A DNA stretch of 64,000 nt, from assembly GCF_024170005.1 (NCBI RefSeq), contig NZ_JALJXJ010000016.1:124001-188000 (forward strand). The letters are read 5' to 3'. Source of the stretch: Azospirillum lipoferum. GTDB lineage: Bacteria > Pseudomonadota > Alphaproteobacteria > Azospirillales > Azospirillaceae. This document shows positions 25,060-33,584 of this stretch, piece after piece; positions within the stretch are counted from its first letter, which is position 1; each line of letters opens with the position of its first letter. The notes below the pieces were generated by a model. It ran no database searches and was not told the DNA's origin. It was given only the letters and a program-made list of their open reading frames with translations. The translations under genes and the position numbers were made by a program.

Positions 25060-26733
25060 TTACGCACGCTGGTGCGCGTCAAAACAGGGTGCTCCCATCC
25101 CTCCTTCAACCAGGGTCGCGACGGCTTCGGCCGCCGCCCGATTGTCGGCCAGAAGCCTGCGGCGAAGGTGCCGCGTGCCATCGACAAGCCGCCGATGGTC
25201 GGCCTTGCGGATGGCGTCGAGCACATCGGACGGCTCCAGCCGTTCGATGACGACGCCCGCGTCATATTCGCGCACCAGATCGCCCATAAAGCCCCAGCTG
25301 GAATCCAGGAGGGTCGGCAGGCCGGCGCTGACATAGCCGGTCCAGCGGTTGCAGATTCCCACCCGGCGGTCGGCATGGAAGGTTTTCTGGTCATTGCACA
25401 GCCAGCCGAAGCGGTAGGAAGGCAGCCGCGCCAGCAGATCGGCGTAGTCGAGGCGGCGGCTGTAGACCAGGGGGGGCTCCGCATACCGTTCCAGGTAATC
25501 CGCGAAGATGACATCGCCCGATGCATCGGCGTGGGAGGAGTTGTAGATGTCCGCCGCCAAGCCGCCGTCACGGCAGACGGCTTCCAGCAGGGGCAGGAAG
25601 TTGTAGCCGATGGGAAAGTTGCGCAGAAAGGTGCTGGACGGGAGGAACCCGGCATAGACCAAATCCGCCCGCGGCGGACCGCCCGCCGGTTCGGGGCCTT
25701 CCACCATTTGCGGAAAGGCCAGCTGGTAGGGCGTGCGCAGGTGGGACTGCAGGCGCTCCCACTCCACTCCGCCCCGCTTGGACAGGGCGAGGTCGAGCGT
25801 ATGTCCGGCGATCAGCTCCGATCTCCTCAGCCAGCCCATGGAGGTCGCGTTCAGCCCAAACAGGTTGGACAGGTCCTCATCGGGCCACAGGATCGTATAA
25901 TCGTAGAACTCCTGAACGACCTTCGCTTCGGGCAGGACATGCTTGACCAGCATTCCCAGATAATTCTTGTAGATGATGCTGCGGACATAGACGACCTTCG
26001 GCCGCAGGCGCTTCAGGACCAGGACCAGAGCCTCCAGCGATTCCCGCAGGTCGAAGGACTGGTAGTCTCCTTCGTTCCGAACGCCGCCGACCTCCCGCCC
26101 CAGGAAAAGCTGAATGGTTCGATCCGGCGGCAGCCATTGGGCAAGCTGCCGGTCGTGAAGGATATTGGCGCTGCAGCAGGTCACGATGACCGAATCGGCC
26201 GGCCGCCGGCAGGCGTCGTCCGCTAGGGACTCCACCGCCGGAGCGGACAGTGCCCGGTAGCGGGAAGCGGTGTGCACGGTCACGATGCGGTCGGCCGGAA
26301 TCCCCGCGGCGACGGCGGCGGCCCGCATTTCCATTTCATAGACGGTGTGGGCGAGGAGAACCCGGTCGAAGGCCAGCCCGGCGATCTGATCGGGCCGGAA
26401 TACCGGATGGCCGCAGAAGGTCCCGATATCGGCAGCCATCCGGTCCAGGATCCCGACCACCTTGATGGTGGGGGGAAGATGCTCCAGCAAGGTCCGAGTC
26501 AGGGTGCCCGCTCCGTACAGCAGGACGCGGCCGGCCGGCTGCTCCGTGCAGAAGCGCCGCAGGATCTCCGGCATGCGCGGCGCGCCGTACCAGTGGAGCA
26601 AGGTTCTGACCAGGGCGTCGGCGCCGGCCAGGGCGGTCTGCGCATCGGGCAGCCCGGCGCCGGCCCATGGATCGTCGAACGGAGAAGCTCCGGATGGTGC
26701 CGCGGGATGGCGGGCGATATCGGAGGCGCTCAT
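25060..26733 (-). CDS. Glycosyltransferase-like protein with N-terminal Rossmann module
   Basis: 557 residues. Residues about 68-150 carry a dinucleotide-fold module (VLLYGAGTLTRTLLEHLPPT, VVGILDRMAADIGTFCGHPV) related to that in other island proteins. The rest looks like a GT-B glycosyltransferase: VVYVRSIIYKNYLGMLVKHV, VVQEFYDYTILW, ADLVYAGFLPSS, a C-terminal GICNRWTGYVSAGLPTLLD with the usual donor-site pattern, and YDAGVVIERL. The donor sugar is unknown. Its ATG overlaps the previous stop (ATGA, 26730-26733). Confidence 0.72.
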   Translation of the reverse strand: MSASDIARHPAAPSGASPFDDPWAGAGLPDAQTALAGADALVRTLLHWYGAPRMPEILRRFCTEQPAGRVLLYGAGTLTRTLLEHLPPTIKVVGILDRMAADIGTFCGHPVFRPDQIAGLAFDRVLLAHTVYEMEMRAAAVAAGIPADRIVTVHTASRYRALSAPAVESLADDACRRPADSVIVTCCSANILHDRQLAQWLPPDRTIQLFLGREVGGVRNEGDYQSFDLRESLEALVLVLKRLRPKVVYVRSIIYKNYLGMLVKHVLPEAKVVQEFYDYTILWPDEDLSNLFGLNATSMGWLRRSELIAGHTLDLALSKRGGVEWERLQSHLRTPYQLAFPQMVEGPEPAGGPPRADLVYAGFLPSSTFLRNFPIGYNFLPLLEAVCRDGGLAADIYNSSHADASGDVIFADYLERYAEPPLVYSRRLDYADLLARLPSYRFGWLCNDQKTFHADRRVGICNRWTGYVSAGLPTLLDSSWGFMGDLVREYDAGVVIERLEPSDVLDAIRKADHRRLVDGTRHLRRRLLADNRAAAEAVATLVEGGMGAPCFDAHQRA

Positions 26734-27698
26734 CGGTCCAGCCCCCCCCCGGCGCGGCTGCCGGCATAAGGGGGCTCCAGAAGGGGAGCGATGCAGTGGT
26801 CCAGCGTTTCAAACGGATCGAGCGGAAGGATGCCGAGTTCCGCGGTGGCGCGATCCCCGTCCATCAGGGTGTGGAGCGGTGGCTGGTCCTTCAGGAATCC
26901 GGCGGCCACGCTGTCCACCGGCCGGACCAGAACCGGTGAGGCTCCGATCCGCCGGGCGACATGCCGCGCTGCCTCGACGTAGGAAATTTCGGCGGCGGAA
27001 GCCAACTGGACGATCCCGGCCGTGCGCCGTCCGCTCATGCGGCGCAGCGCCTCCACCACCTGGGCGACCGGCAGGGGGGCCAGCGACATGTCCCGCGCAG
27101 CAAGCACCTCGTCTCCGCGCCGCAGGCGGTCGATCCAGCCCGCCAGCAGCGGCATGCCCGGCTCCACCACCTTGGACAGCCGGAGCACGCCAGGGGTGGT
27201 CATGCCCGGCCGGCCAGCCAAGGCGATCACCCCCCGTTCCGCCTCTGCCTTGCTGCGGCCATAGGCGGTGGTCGGACTGACCGGCGTTTCGGGCAACGGG
27301 GACGGCAGCCGGCCGTCGAAGACCTGATTGGTCGACAGCAGCACGACATAGCAGCCGCGCGCCGCCAAGGCAGCCGCCAGGGCAACCGGTCCATGGGCGT
27401 TGATCCGCATCGCCGCTTCCGGATCGGCATGGCAGGCGTCCAGGCGGGCCATGGCGGCGCATAGAATGGCCGAGGACCAGGGCCGGGCAAGTGCGGCATC
27501 CCATGTGCCCGGATCGCCCAGATCCAGATGCAGGCGGCGTTCCCCGGTGGTGGCGGGTCGGCGGGTCGTCGTGAAGACACGCCCCGCCTCCGCCCCGTCC
27601 AGAGTGCCGGCCAGCACGCGCCCGATCATGCTGTCGCCACCGACGACGAGGCAATGACCGCCCGCATCCCCGGTCCCGTCCGGAAAACCCGACGTCAT
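26730..27698 (-). CDS. SDR sugar-nucleotide reductase/epimerase-like protein (RfbD-like)
   Basis: 322 residues of the extended SDR type. CLVVGGDSMIGRVLAG is the NAD(P)-binding start, LLSTNQVFDG and AYGRSKAEAERG (Y-x3-K) match dTDP-4-dehydrorhamnose reductase-like proteins, and PLPVAQVVEALRRM is a typical C-terminal block. It probably reduces or epimerises a nucleotide-linked sugar. It overlaps the glycosyltransferase gene by four bases. Confidence 0.8.
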   Translation of the reverse strand: MTSGFPDGTGDAGGHCLVVGGDSMIGRVLAGTLDGAEAGRVFTTTRRPATTGERRLHLDLGDPGTWDAALARPWSSAILCAAMARLDACHADPEAAMRINAHGPVALAAALAARGCYVVLLSTNQVFDGRLPSPLPETPVSPTTAYGRSKAEAERGVIALAGRPGMTTPGVLRLSKVVEPGMPLLAGWIDRLRRGDEVLAARDMSLAPLPVAQVVEALRRMSGRRTAGIVQLASAAEISYVEAARHVARRIGASPVLVRPVDSVAAGFLKDQPPLHTLMDGDRATAELGILPLDPFETLDHCIAPLLEPPYAGSRAGGGLDR

Positions 27699-27727
27699 GG
27701 CCGCTCCTCCATCCTCATGCCCTGCCT

Positions 27728-28528
27728 TCAGGCAGCGGGGCCATCCTTGCGGCGCACCAGTACCATGCCGTTCACTGCCGGTAGGAACACCTTGTCCGTG
27801 CTGTCGTCCTGCGCCAACTGGTCGAGCAGGGCGGCAACCCCGGCCCCCTTCTTCGTGGAAGGGACGGCGTTGAGGGTGTCGGCATGGAAGAGCACATCAT
27901 CGACAATGAAAAGCCCACCGGAACCAAGCATGTCCTTGAGGGTATTGTAGTATTCGCAATAATTTTCCTTGTCGCCGTCGAGGAATATCATATCGAACGG
28001 TCCCTGCTCCCTGATCGTATCGATCATGGACAGCGCTTCGCCCTGAAGGACGTTGATCCGGCCGGCAAAGCCGTTCCGTTCGATGTTCGTTTCGGCCAGG
28101 CTGCTGAACTGGGGGTATTTCTCGATCGTGACGACGCGGCCATCCGGCCCGGCGGCATCGGCAAAGCACATCGCCGAGACCCCGATGAAGGTGCCGATCT
28201 CCAGAATGCGCTTGTAGCCGCCGATCTTGATCAGCATCTCCAGCGTTTTCAGCACGAACATGTTCGAACCGAACTGCGAGAAGCTGATGCCGGGCGGCAC
28301 CTCCAACTGGAAGCGGGCCTCCGGATCGGCTGGTGTGCTGACCTGGGAAATCCTGTCCAGCAGGCGCGGATAGAACTCTTCGGGCGGGTGCTGGAAATGT
28401 ACGGACAGGACGGGCTGAGACGGCAGGATCCGATCCTCCCAGTTGGTCACCCGCTCGAAGATGAAGCTGTTCTCCGCGTTCCGGACGGGAGGGGCGTTCT
28501 GGGTGGGAGGGGAAGGCTGATCGGTCAT
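27728..28528 (-). CDS. Class I SAM methyltransferase, O-methyltransferase family 3-like
   Basis: 266 residues. ILEIGTFIGVSAMCFADA is the SAM loop; VVTIEKYPQFSSLAETNIER, INVLQGEALSMI, FDMIFLDGDKENYCEYYNTL and LFIVDDVLFHADTLN follow the caffeoyl-CoA-type O-methyltransferase plan, including the metal-binding D in FLDGDKENY. Methylation of a hydroxyl on a glycan precursor is the best guess. GGAGAC lies upstream of the ATG; the frame is also open to a TTG at 28570. Confidence 0.83.
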   Translation of the reverse strand: MTDQPSPPTQNAPPVRNAENSFIFERVTNWEDRILPSQPVLSVHFQHPPEEFYPRLLDRISQVSTPADPEARFQLEVPPGISFSQFGSNMFVLKTLEMLIKIGGYKRILEIGTFIGVSAMCFADAAGPDGRVVTIEKYPQFSSLAETNIERNGFAGRINVLQGEALSMIDTIREQGPFDMIFLDGDKENYCEYYNTLKDMLGSGGLFIVDDVLFHADTLNAVPSTKKGAGVAALLDQLAQDDSTDKVFLPAVNGMVLVRRKDGPAA

Positions 28529-28613
28529 GGACGTCTTGTCTCCGCGGTTCCGGCAGGAATGGGCCGTCAATTGTTAAGCGGCGTGTCGCCTTGCGGCTTG
28601 AACCTGATGGTCG

Positions 28614-29759
28614 TTACGGGCTGTTACGGCGGATCAGGCTGAGGTATTGCTGCCCCCGTCCCCAGAAGGCCGGGAAGAGGCGCAGTTCCGCTTCGGACCG
28701 ATGGCCGGTGAAAACCTCCGACACCTCGTTCAGGGCCGCCGCCGTCTCCGGCAGCCGGGGGCGCAGCGCATCGGCGATGGGCGCCAGCAGGGCGGAAACC
28801 CGTTCGGGCGCCTCGAGGCGCTTCCCCGTCGCCTCGGCGGCAGTCATCAGATCCCAGATGCCCTTGCACAGCCCCTCCAGGGTCCGGCCGGTTTCCTCTT
28901 CGTGTTCGGGAGGGGAGAATCGGTAGTCGACCATCGTTTCCAGGCGGCGGAAATAGCACTCGGTCATCCGCTCGTTGAAGCCGCGCCTGACTCCATGGAC
29001 CGTCTTGTACCAGCGCAGGTCGGTGGTGAAGGACGGGGATGAACCATAGGCGTCGAAATCGTCCGACAGGGTGTCGAGCGCCTGGGGAATGGTCAGCAGC
29101 CCGTCCGGGCGCACCGGCTGGATGATGTTGTCGAGCAGCCAGTCCTCCACCGACCGGCTCATCCCGGACAAGGTGGCCAGATGCGGCTCCAGGATAGGAC
29201 GCATCAGGGCCATCTGTTCGGATGCGGGGGCGTCGGGGGCGATCAGACGGCTGCGCATCAAGCGCCGCACCATCTCCGACAGGAGGGAGGCGGGCGTCAC
29301 CGTGGTGATCACCAGGATGCCGCCCGGCGCGGTGAAGCGGCTGAGATGGCGCAGCAGGCGGGTCGGGGCATCCGAATGCGGTGCCAGGAAACCTTCCGCC
29401 AGCACGATGTCGAAGCGTTCGGCCGTATCGAACCCCTCGAACATGCTTTCGACGACCTCGATGCTCCCCTCGCAAAAGCCGTGGCACGCCAAATTGGCGC
29501 GGGTTTCCGCCACCCCCACGGGGTTGCCGTCGACCAGGACATAACGGTTCGGCTTCAGGCTTGCCGTAAACAAGGCATTGTGCCCCGATCCGGGGCCGAA
29601 TTCGATTACGGACCGTTCGGCCACCAGGGCCGCAGGAATGCCGAGGAAGCGGTAGAGGGAGTCGCGGCGGCCGAAATGCCGCGGCAGGTCGCTGACATCC
29701 TGCGCGACCGGCGAGATCCCCAGCCTCTTGTAGAAATCGACGTAGGCGGTTCCGTTCAT
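28614..29759 (-). CDS. SAM-dependent methyltransferase
   Basis: About 381 residues. The N-terminal half has the class I motif SVIEFGPGSGHNALFTASL, then YVLVDGNPVGVAETRANL, FDIVLAEGFLAP and GGILVITTVTPAS. The C-terminal half (FNERMTECYFRRLETMVDYR onward) is helical and not recognised. GGAG precedes the ATG at 29759; an ATGA overlap at 29852-29855 would give a start 32 residues longer, so the start is uncertain. It lies in the sporadic carbohydrate block after another methyltransferase. Confidence 0.75.
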   Translation of the reverse strand: MNGTAYVDFYKRLGISPVAQDVSDLPRHFGRRDSLYRFLGIPAALVAERSVIEFGPGSGHNALFTASLKPNRYVLVDGNPVGVAETRANLACHGFCEGSIEVVESMFEGFDTAERFDIVLAEGFLAPHSDAPTRLLRHLSRFTAPGGILVITTVTPASLLSEMVRRLMRSRLIAPDAPASEQMALMRPILEPHLATLSGMSRSVEDWLLDNIIQPVRPDGLLTIPQALDTLSDDFDAYGSSPSFTTDLRWYKTVHGVRRGFNERMTECYFRRLETMVDYRFSPPEHEEETGRTLEGLCKGIWDLMTAAEATGKRLEAPERVSALLAPIADALRPRLPETAAALNEVSEVFTGHRSEAELRLFPAFWGRGQQYLSLIRRNSP

Positions 29760-29851
29760 CTCTGCGCTCCACACCTCAATGCCGATGGGCCGGCCGTTTC
29801 CGAACCCGGGATCCCTTTGAAGCCGCCCAGGGAAATCGTTCAGCACGTTCC

Positions 29852-30517
29852 TCATTCGAAGTAGATGAAGCCGTAGTCCCCGCGGTAACCGGCCTGCCTA
29901 GCGATCCATGCCCAGCCCTGCGGGTCATGGAAGGACTGGCAGGTCAGCTGCCAATAGAGAAGGTTTGCCTTCTCCCGTTCGTTCCGGAAGGATTCCACCA
30001 TGAAGTATTTGCGGTCGCCGCGGCCGACCCGCTCCGCCTCGGCCAAGGCGCCGAACACGCCTTCGATGGGCAGGTTGTGGAATGTGCCGAGCGAAATCAC
30101 GAAATCGAAGCTGCCGTCGGGAAAGGGCAAGGCACGGGCATCGCAGACCGCCAGCCGGTTCCGGACCTCCGGCTTTGCGTAGGCGATGCCGTAGGCCGAG
30201 ATGTCGACTCCGAACACCTCGACGCCCGGAACGGCGCGGGTGAATTCGTGGAGCAGATAGCCCTTGCCGCAGCCGATATCCAGAATGCGGTCCCCAGGCT
30301 TCAGTCCGTAATGGGCGGCGATCTTTTCCGCCACCGGCAGCCAGCGGCCGTCGTAGCGATAGCCGCCATAGCCGTACTGGCGCTCGCCGTCCCAATAGTC
30401 GCGCCCGAAGCGCCGGGCCACCTCTGCGCAGGCAGCCTTGTCATGCTCGACCACGCGCTGCACGTAATCGCGTTTCGTGCTGCTGTGGAGCGTCTGGATG
30501 AAATCGATCCAGGCCAT
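29852..30517 (-). CDS. SAM-dependent methyltransferase
   Basis: 221 residues. ILDIGCGKGYLLHEFTRAV is an excellent SAM-binding motif I, followed by EVFGVDISAYGIAYAKPEV, VCDARALPFPDGSFDFVISL and LAEAERVGRGDRKYFMVES. It is a small-molecule class I methyltransferase. It is next to the LIC12192-family gene with an 8-base gap, as in sporadic carbohydrate clusters. The ATG at 30517 has GAGG upstream. Confidence 0.83.
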   Translation of the reverse strand: MAWIDFIQTLHSSTKRDYVQRVVEHDKAACAEVARRFGRDYWDGERQYGYGGYRYDGRWLPVAEKIAAHYGLKPGDRILDIGCGKGYLLHEFTRAVPGVEVFGVDISAYGIAYAKPEVRNRLAVCDARALPFPDGSFDFVISLGTFHNLPIEGVFGALAEAERVGRGDRKYFMVESFRNEREKANLLYWQLTCQSFHDPQGWAWIARQAGYRGDYGFIYFE

Positions 30518-30525
30518 GGCGGTCC

Positions 30526-30936
30526 TCAGGGAATTTGCAGGGTCGGAAGCTGCTGCGACTGCACCAGCCAAATCCGCTCCAGCCGGTCGATGTCGCCCTC
30601 CCCGTGCAGGGCGAAGCCCTCCAGCGCGGTGTGCAGGGACGCGCCTGCGTCGAGGACGCGGCGGTAAACGGCAAGGCGCCGTTCGGCCCGGCGTGGCAGC
30701 ATGAACAGAGAGAACGCGATCATGCCCTCCAGCATCGGCAACTCCTCCAGAACCTGGTGGAGCATCATGTAGCAGGCGGGCATCGCATATTCGGTAGCGC
30801 TCAGCTTGTAGGTTAGGCCGTGGCGCTGTGCGTAGTCGCGGATCACCAGGTTCTGGACATGCTGGGGCGTCCGGTTGCCGAGCACCGGGCGGGATCCGAT
30901 GTAGCCGCGATAGCCGTGCCGCCCGGTTCTATTCAT
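30526..30936 (-). CDS. Sporadic carbohydrate cluster protein, LIC12192 family
   Basis: 136 residues. GYRGYIGSRPVLGNRTPQHV followed by QNLVIRDYAQRHGLTYKLSA and TEYAMPACYMMLHQVLEELP is the signature of this small family. It is named for its presence in scattered surface-carbohydrate clusters, in Leptospira and other bacteria. Its biochemical role is unknown. It overlaps the partner oxygenase gene by 8 bases, the usual arrangement. Confidence 0.87.
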   Translation of the reverse strand: MNRTGRHGYRGYIGSRPVLGNRTPQHVQNLVIRDYAQRHGLTYKLSATEYAMPACYMMLHQVLEELPMLEGMIAFSLFMLPRRAERRLAVYRRVLDAGASLHTALEGFALHGEGDIDRLERIWLVQSQQLPTLQIP

Positions 30937-31774
30937 CGAAGCCCCCCGGCAGGCGATAGTCCATTCCCAGCCGGCTCATGGCGCGCAGGGTGATGGGCTC
31001 GAAGAACTCGCCGAGTTTCTTGTCCGCGTAGGGCGTGAACACGCCCTTGAATCGGCAGTTCATGCTCCACCGGGTTTCCGGTTCGCGGTTCACCCGGTTG
31101 CCATGCGCCAGATTCTGGTTGAACAGCAGGTAATGGCCGTATGGAACGGTCATCCATTCGATGTCAGGCTCGATAGAGCGGTAGATGTCCTCGGCGCCGC
31201 GTTCGGCGAACTGGTGAAGCCTATCGCTCAGATGCGCGTTCGGGACTGGTGGCAGCAGATACATGGCCTTGGTCCCGTAGCAGTCGACCAGAGGCACCCA
31301 CAGGACGGCTTCGAACGGTGAGTCGCCCGACCAGACGTCGGCATGGACCGGCAGCAGCGATTCCGCATCGCCGGGAAGCTGGATCGAAAGGTTGACGCGC
31401 CGCTGCATCGCCAGTTCGTTGCCGATCACCGCCGACAGCGCTTGGCGTGCCAGCGAGAAGTAGGCGGCGCGGAACCAGGGCGCGGCGGCCATGGCGCCGA
31501 TGACGGACAGGCGCAAAGCGTTGAGACGTTCGGGATCGACATGGCCGTGGATGCCGTCCAGCAGAGCGCCGATGCCGTCCCCCGATGAGCCATCCTTTCC
31601 TCCGTCCTTCGGCATGGGCGTGATGCCGAGCATCTCGCAGGCGGCGGCGGCGACATGGGCGCGGATGCGGTCGAGCGACGCCCGGTTCTCCACCGGAGCA
31701 ATCAGGTAGCCCTGTGCGATGAAGCGCTCGGAAAGCGCCCGCTCCTCCGCCGTCAGGAACTCCGGATCGATCAT
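30929..31774 (-). CDS. Sporadic carbohydrate cluster 2OG-Fe(II) oxygenase
   Basis: 281 residues. LLPVHADVWSGDSPFEAVLW carries the H-x-D pair, and LLFNQNLAHGNRVNREPETR then WSMNCRF carries the distal His and a 2-oxoglutarate-binding Arg. The N-terminus LTAEERALSERFIAQGYLI is family-typical. Together with the LIC12192 partner it defines a sporadic carbohydrate cluster; it probably hydroxylates a sugar or nucleotide-sugar intermediate, though no member that I know of has a proven substrate. Confidence 0.85.
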   Translation of the reverse strand: MIDPEFLTAEERALSERFIAQGYLIAPVENRASLDRIRAHVAAAACEMLGITPMPKDGGKDGSSGDGIGALLDGIHGHVDPERLNALRLSVIGAMAAAPWFRAAYFSLARQALSAVIGNELAMQRRVNLSIQLPGDAESLLPVHADVWSGDSPFEAVLWVPLVDCYGTKAMYLLPPVPNAHLSDRLHQFAERGAEDIYRSIEPDIEWMTVPYGHYLLFNQNLAHGNRVNREPETRWSMNCRFKGVFTPYADKKLGEFFEPITLRAMSRLGMDYRLPGGFDE

Positions 31775-31837
31775 GAGGCTCTCTCCCAGCGGTTGAAGGA
31801 CCTGAACGCCACAGAACCGGATCCGTGGCGTCCGGCC

Positions 31838-32752
31838 TCATCGATCCAGGGTCTTGCGGATGGTGTCGGCGACCTGGGATGGCTGCAGCCCGGCAAGTTC
31901 CAGCAGATGGTCTTGCGAGCCGTAGCCTTCGGGGAAGCGGTCGGGCAGGCCCAGGCGCAGGGTAGGCTTCAGACGGCCGGCGTCAGAGAGGGCCTCGACG
32001 ACGGCGCTGCCCAACCCACCGATGCGGGCATGCTCCTCCAGCGTCACCACCAGTTGCGCCCCGTCCGCGGCGGCGAGCAGCCCTTCAACGTCAAGCGGCT
32101 TGATCGTGTGCATGTGCAGAACGCCACAGCCGATGCCGTCCAGCAGATCGGCCGCCGCCAGGGCGCGGTTCGTCATCACGCCGGTCGAAACGATCAGCAC
32201 GCGGCCGGCCGGACGCATGGGGATGGCTTTGCCGATGGCGAAACCGGCCTCCGGCCGCGAAACGATGGGGTCACCGCCCTTGCCCAGACGGATGTAGAGC
32301 GGCCCCTCCCAGGTCAGGGACGCCTCCATCAGGCGCTTCATCTCATCGGCATCCGACGGGGCGACGATCGCCATGTTGGGCAGCGGGCGCAGCAGGGCAA
32401 TGTCGTCCGTCGCCAGATGCGTCGGACCGAGCGGAGCGTAGACCAGCCCACCGCCACTGGCGATCAGACGGAGCGGCAGGTTTTCCAGGCAGGCGTCGAT
32501 GCAGATCTGTTCCAGGCAGCGCCGGGTCAGGAAGGTGGCGATGGTGTTGATGTAGGGGATGAACCCGTCCATCGCCATTCCAGCCGCCATTCCGATCACA
32601 TAGGCCTCACTGACACCTTCCATGAAGAAGCGCTCGGGCATCTCCTCCTTCATGCCTTTGAGCACGCCTGGGGAGAGATCGGAACCGATGAAGAGCACGC
32701 GCGGGTCGCGGCGTGCCAGCTCATGGACCATGGTGAGAGCGGTCTGTCTCAT
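31838..32752 (-). CDS. Transketolase C-terminal subunit
   Basis: 304 residues covering the pyrimidine-binding and C-terminal domains: VLFIGSDLSPGVLKGM, FFMEGVSEAYVIGMAAGMAM with the catalytic-type Glu that activates thiamine diphosphate, LGPTHLATDDIALLRPLPNM, and LVVTLEEHARIGGLGSAVVE. With the upstream half it makes one transketolase of the split bacterial type. The ATG overlaps the previous stop (ATGA, 32749-32752), giving equal expression of the halves. Confidence 0.9.
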   Translation of the reverse strand: MRQTALTMVHELARRDPRVLFIGSDLSPGVLKGMKEEMPERFFMEGVSEAYVIGMAAGMAMDGFIPYINTIATFLTRRCLEQICIDACLENLPLRLIASGGGLVYAPLGPTHLATDDIALLRPLPNMAIVAPSDADEMKRLMEASLTWEGPLYIRLGKGGDPIVSRPEAGFAIGKAIPMRPAGRVLIVSTGVMTNRALAAADLLDGIGCGVLHMHTIKPLDVEGLLAAADGAQLVVTLEEHARIGGLGSAVVEALSDAGRLKPTLRLGLPDRFPEGYGSQDHLLELAGLQPSQVADTIRKTLDR

Positions 32753-33555
32753 CGGGCGGACTCCAGGGCTTGGCGCATCCGGGCGACGTCGGGAGCCTCG
32801 ATCCGCGCCTTGTGATGCCACAGGGCCTGCCCTTCGGCGAAATCCAGCCCTTTGCCTTTGACGGTGTGGCAGATCAGGATGGACGGCTGTCCGGACTGGA
32901 AGGGCAACGAGGCCAGCCGGTCATGCAACGCGCCGACATCGTGCCCATCCACCTCGGCGACGGCGAAGCCGAAGCTGCGCCACTTGTCGGCCAGCGGTTC
33001 CAGGTCGAGCACCTCGGCAACGGCGCCATAAGACTGGAGCTTATTGTAGTCGACGAGCGCGACCAGGTTGTCCAGCCGATGCTTGGCTGCGGCCATCGCG
33101 GCCTCCCAGACCGATCCCTCGTCCAGTTCGCCATCGCCCATGACGACGAAGACACGGCTCGGGCGGCGCTGCAGCCTTGCGGCCAGGGCCATGCCCACCC
33201 CCAATGCCAAACCATGGCCGAGCGCGCCGGTCGACGCCTCCACCCCCGGCGTATGGCCGCGCTGCGGGTGGCCACCCAGCATGGCGTCCGGCCGGCATTG
33301 CTCCTTCAGCGCATCGACGGGGAAGAACCCCTTGTCCGCCAGCAGCGCGTACAAGGCGAGGCAGCCGTGCCCCTTGCTGAGGATCAGGCGGTCACGGTCC
33401 GGCCAAGCCGGATCGTCGGGACGGACGCGCAGCACATCGTCGTACAGCACGCGCATGATCTCGATCAGAGAAAGCGTGGAACCGACATGCCCTCGGCCGC
33501 CGCCCTCCAGGGCGTCGATTACCAGGCTGCGCAGATGACGGGAACGGGCATCCAT
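32749..33555 (-). CDS. Transketolase N-terminal subunit
   Basis: 268 residues of the thiamine diphosphate-binding half: GRGHVGSTLSLIEIMRVLYD, DRLILSKGHGCLALYALLA, EASTGALGHGLALGVGMALA and the diphosphate/Mg motif GDGELDEGSVWEA ending near DYNKLQSYG. It transfers two-carbon ketol units. Its place next to a GmhA-like isomerase and a heptose-type kinase/nucleotidyltransferase suggests it supplies a seven-carbon or other long-chain ketose phosphate; that is inference. Confidence 0.9.
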   Translation of the reverse strand: MDARSRHLRSLVIDALEGGGRGHVGSTLSLIEIMRVLYDDVLRVRPDDPAWPDRDRLILSKGHGCLALYALLADKGFFPVDALKEQCRPDAMLGGHPQRGHTPGVEASTGALGHGLALGVGMALAARLQRRPSRVFVVMGDGELDEGSVWEAAMAAAKHRLDNLVALVDYNKLQSYGAVAEVLDLEPLADKWRSFGFAVAEVDGHDVGALHDRLASLPFQSGQPSILICHTVKGKGLDFAEGQALWHHKARIEAPDVARMRQALESAR

Positions 33556-33584
33556 GGATCTACTCGACCCCCTCTTTCCAGTTG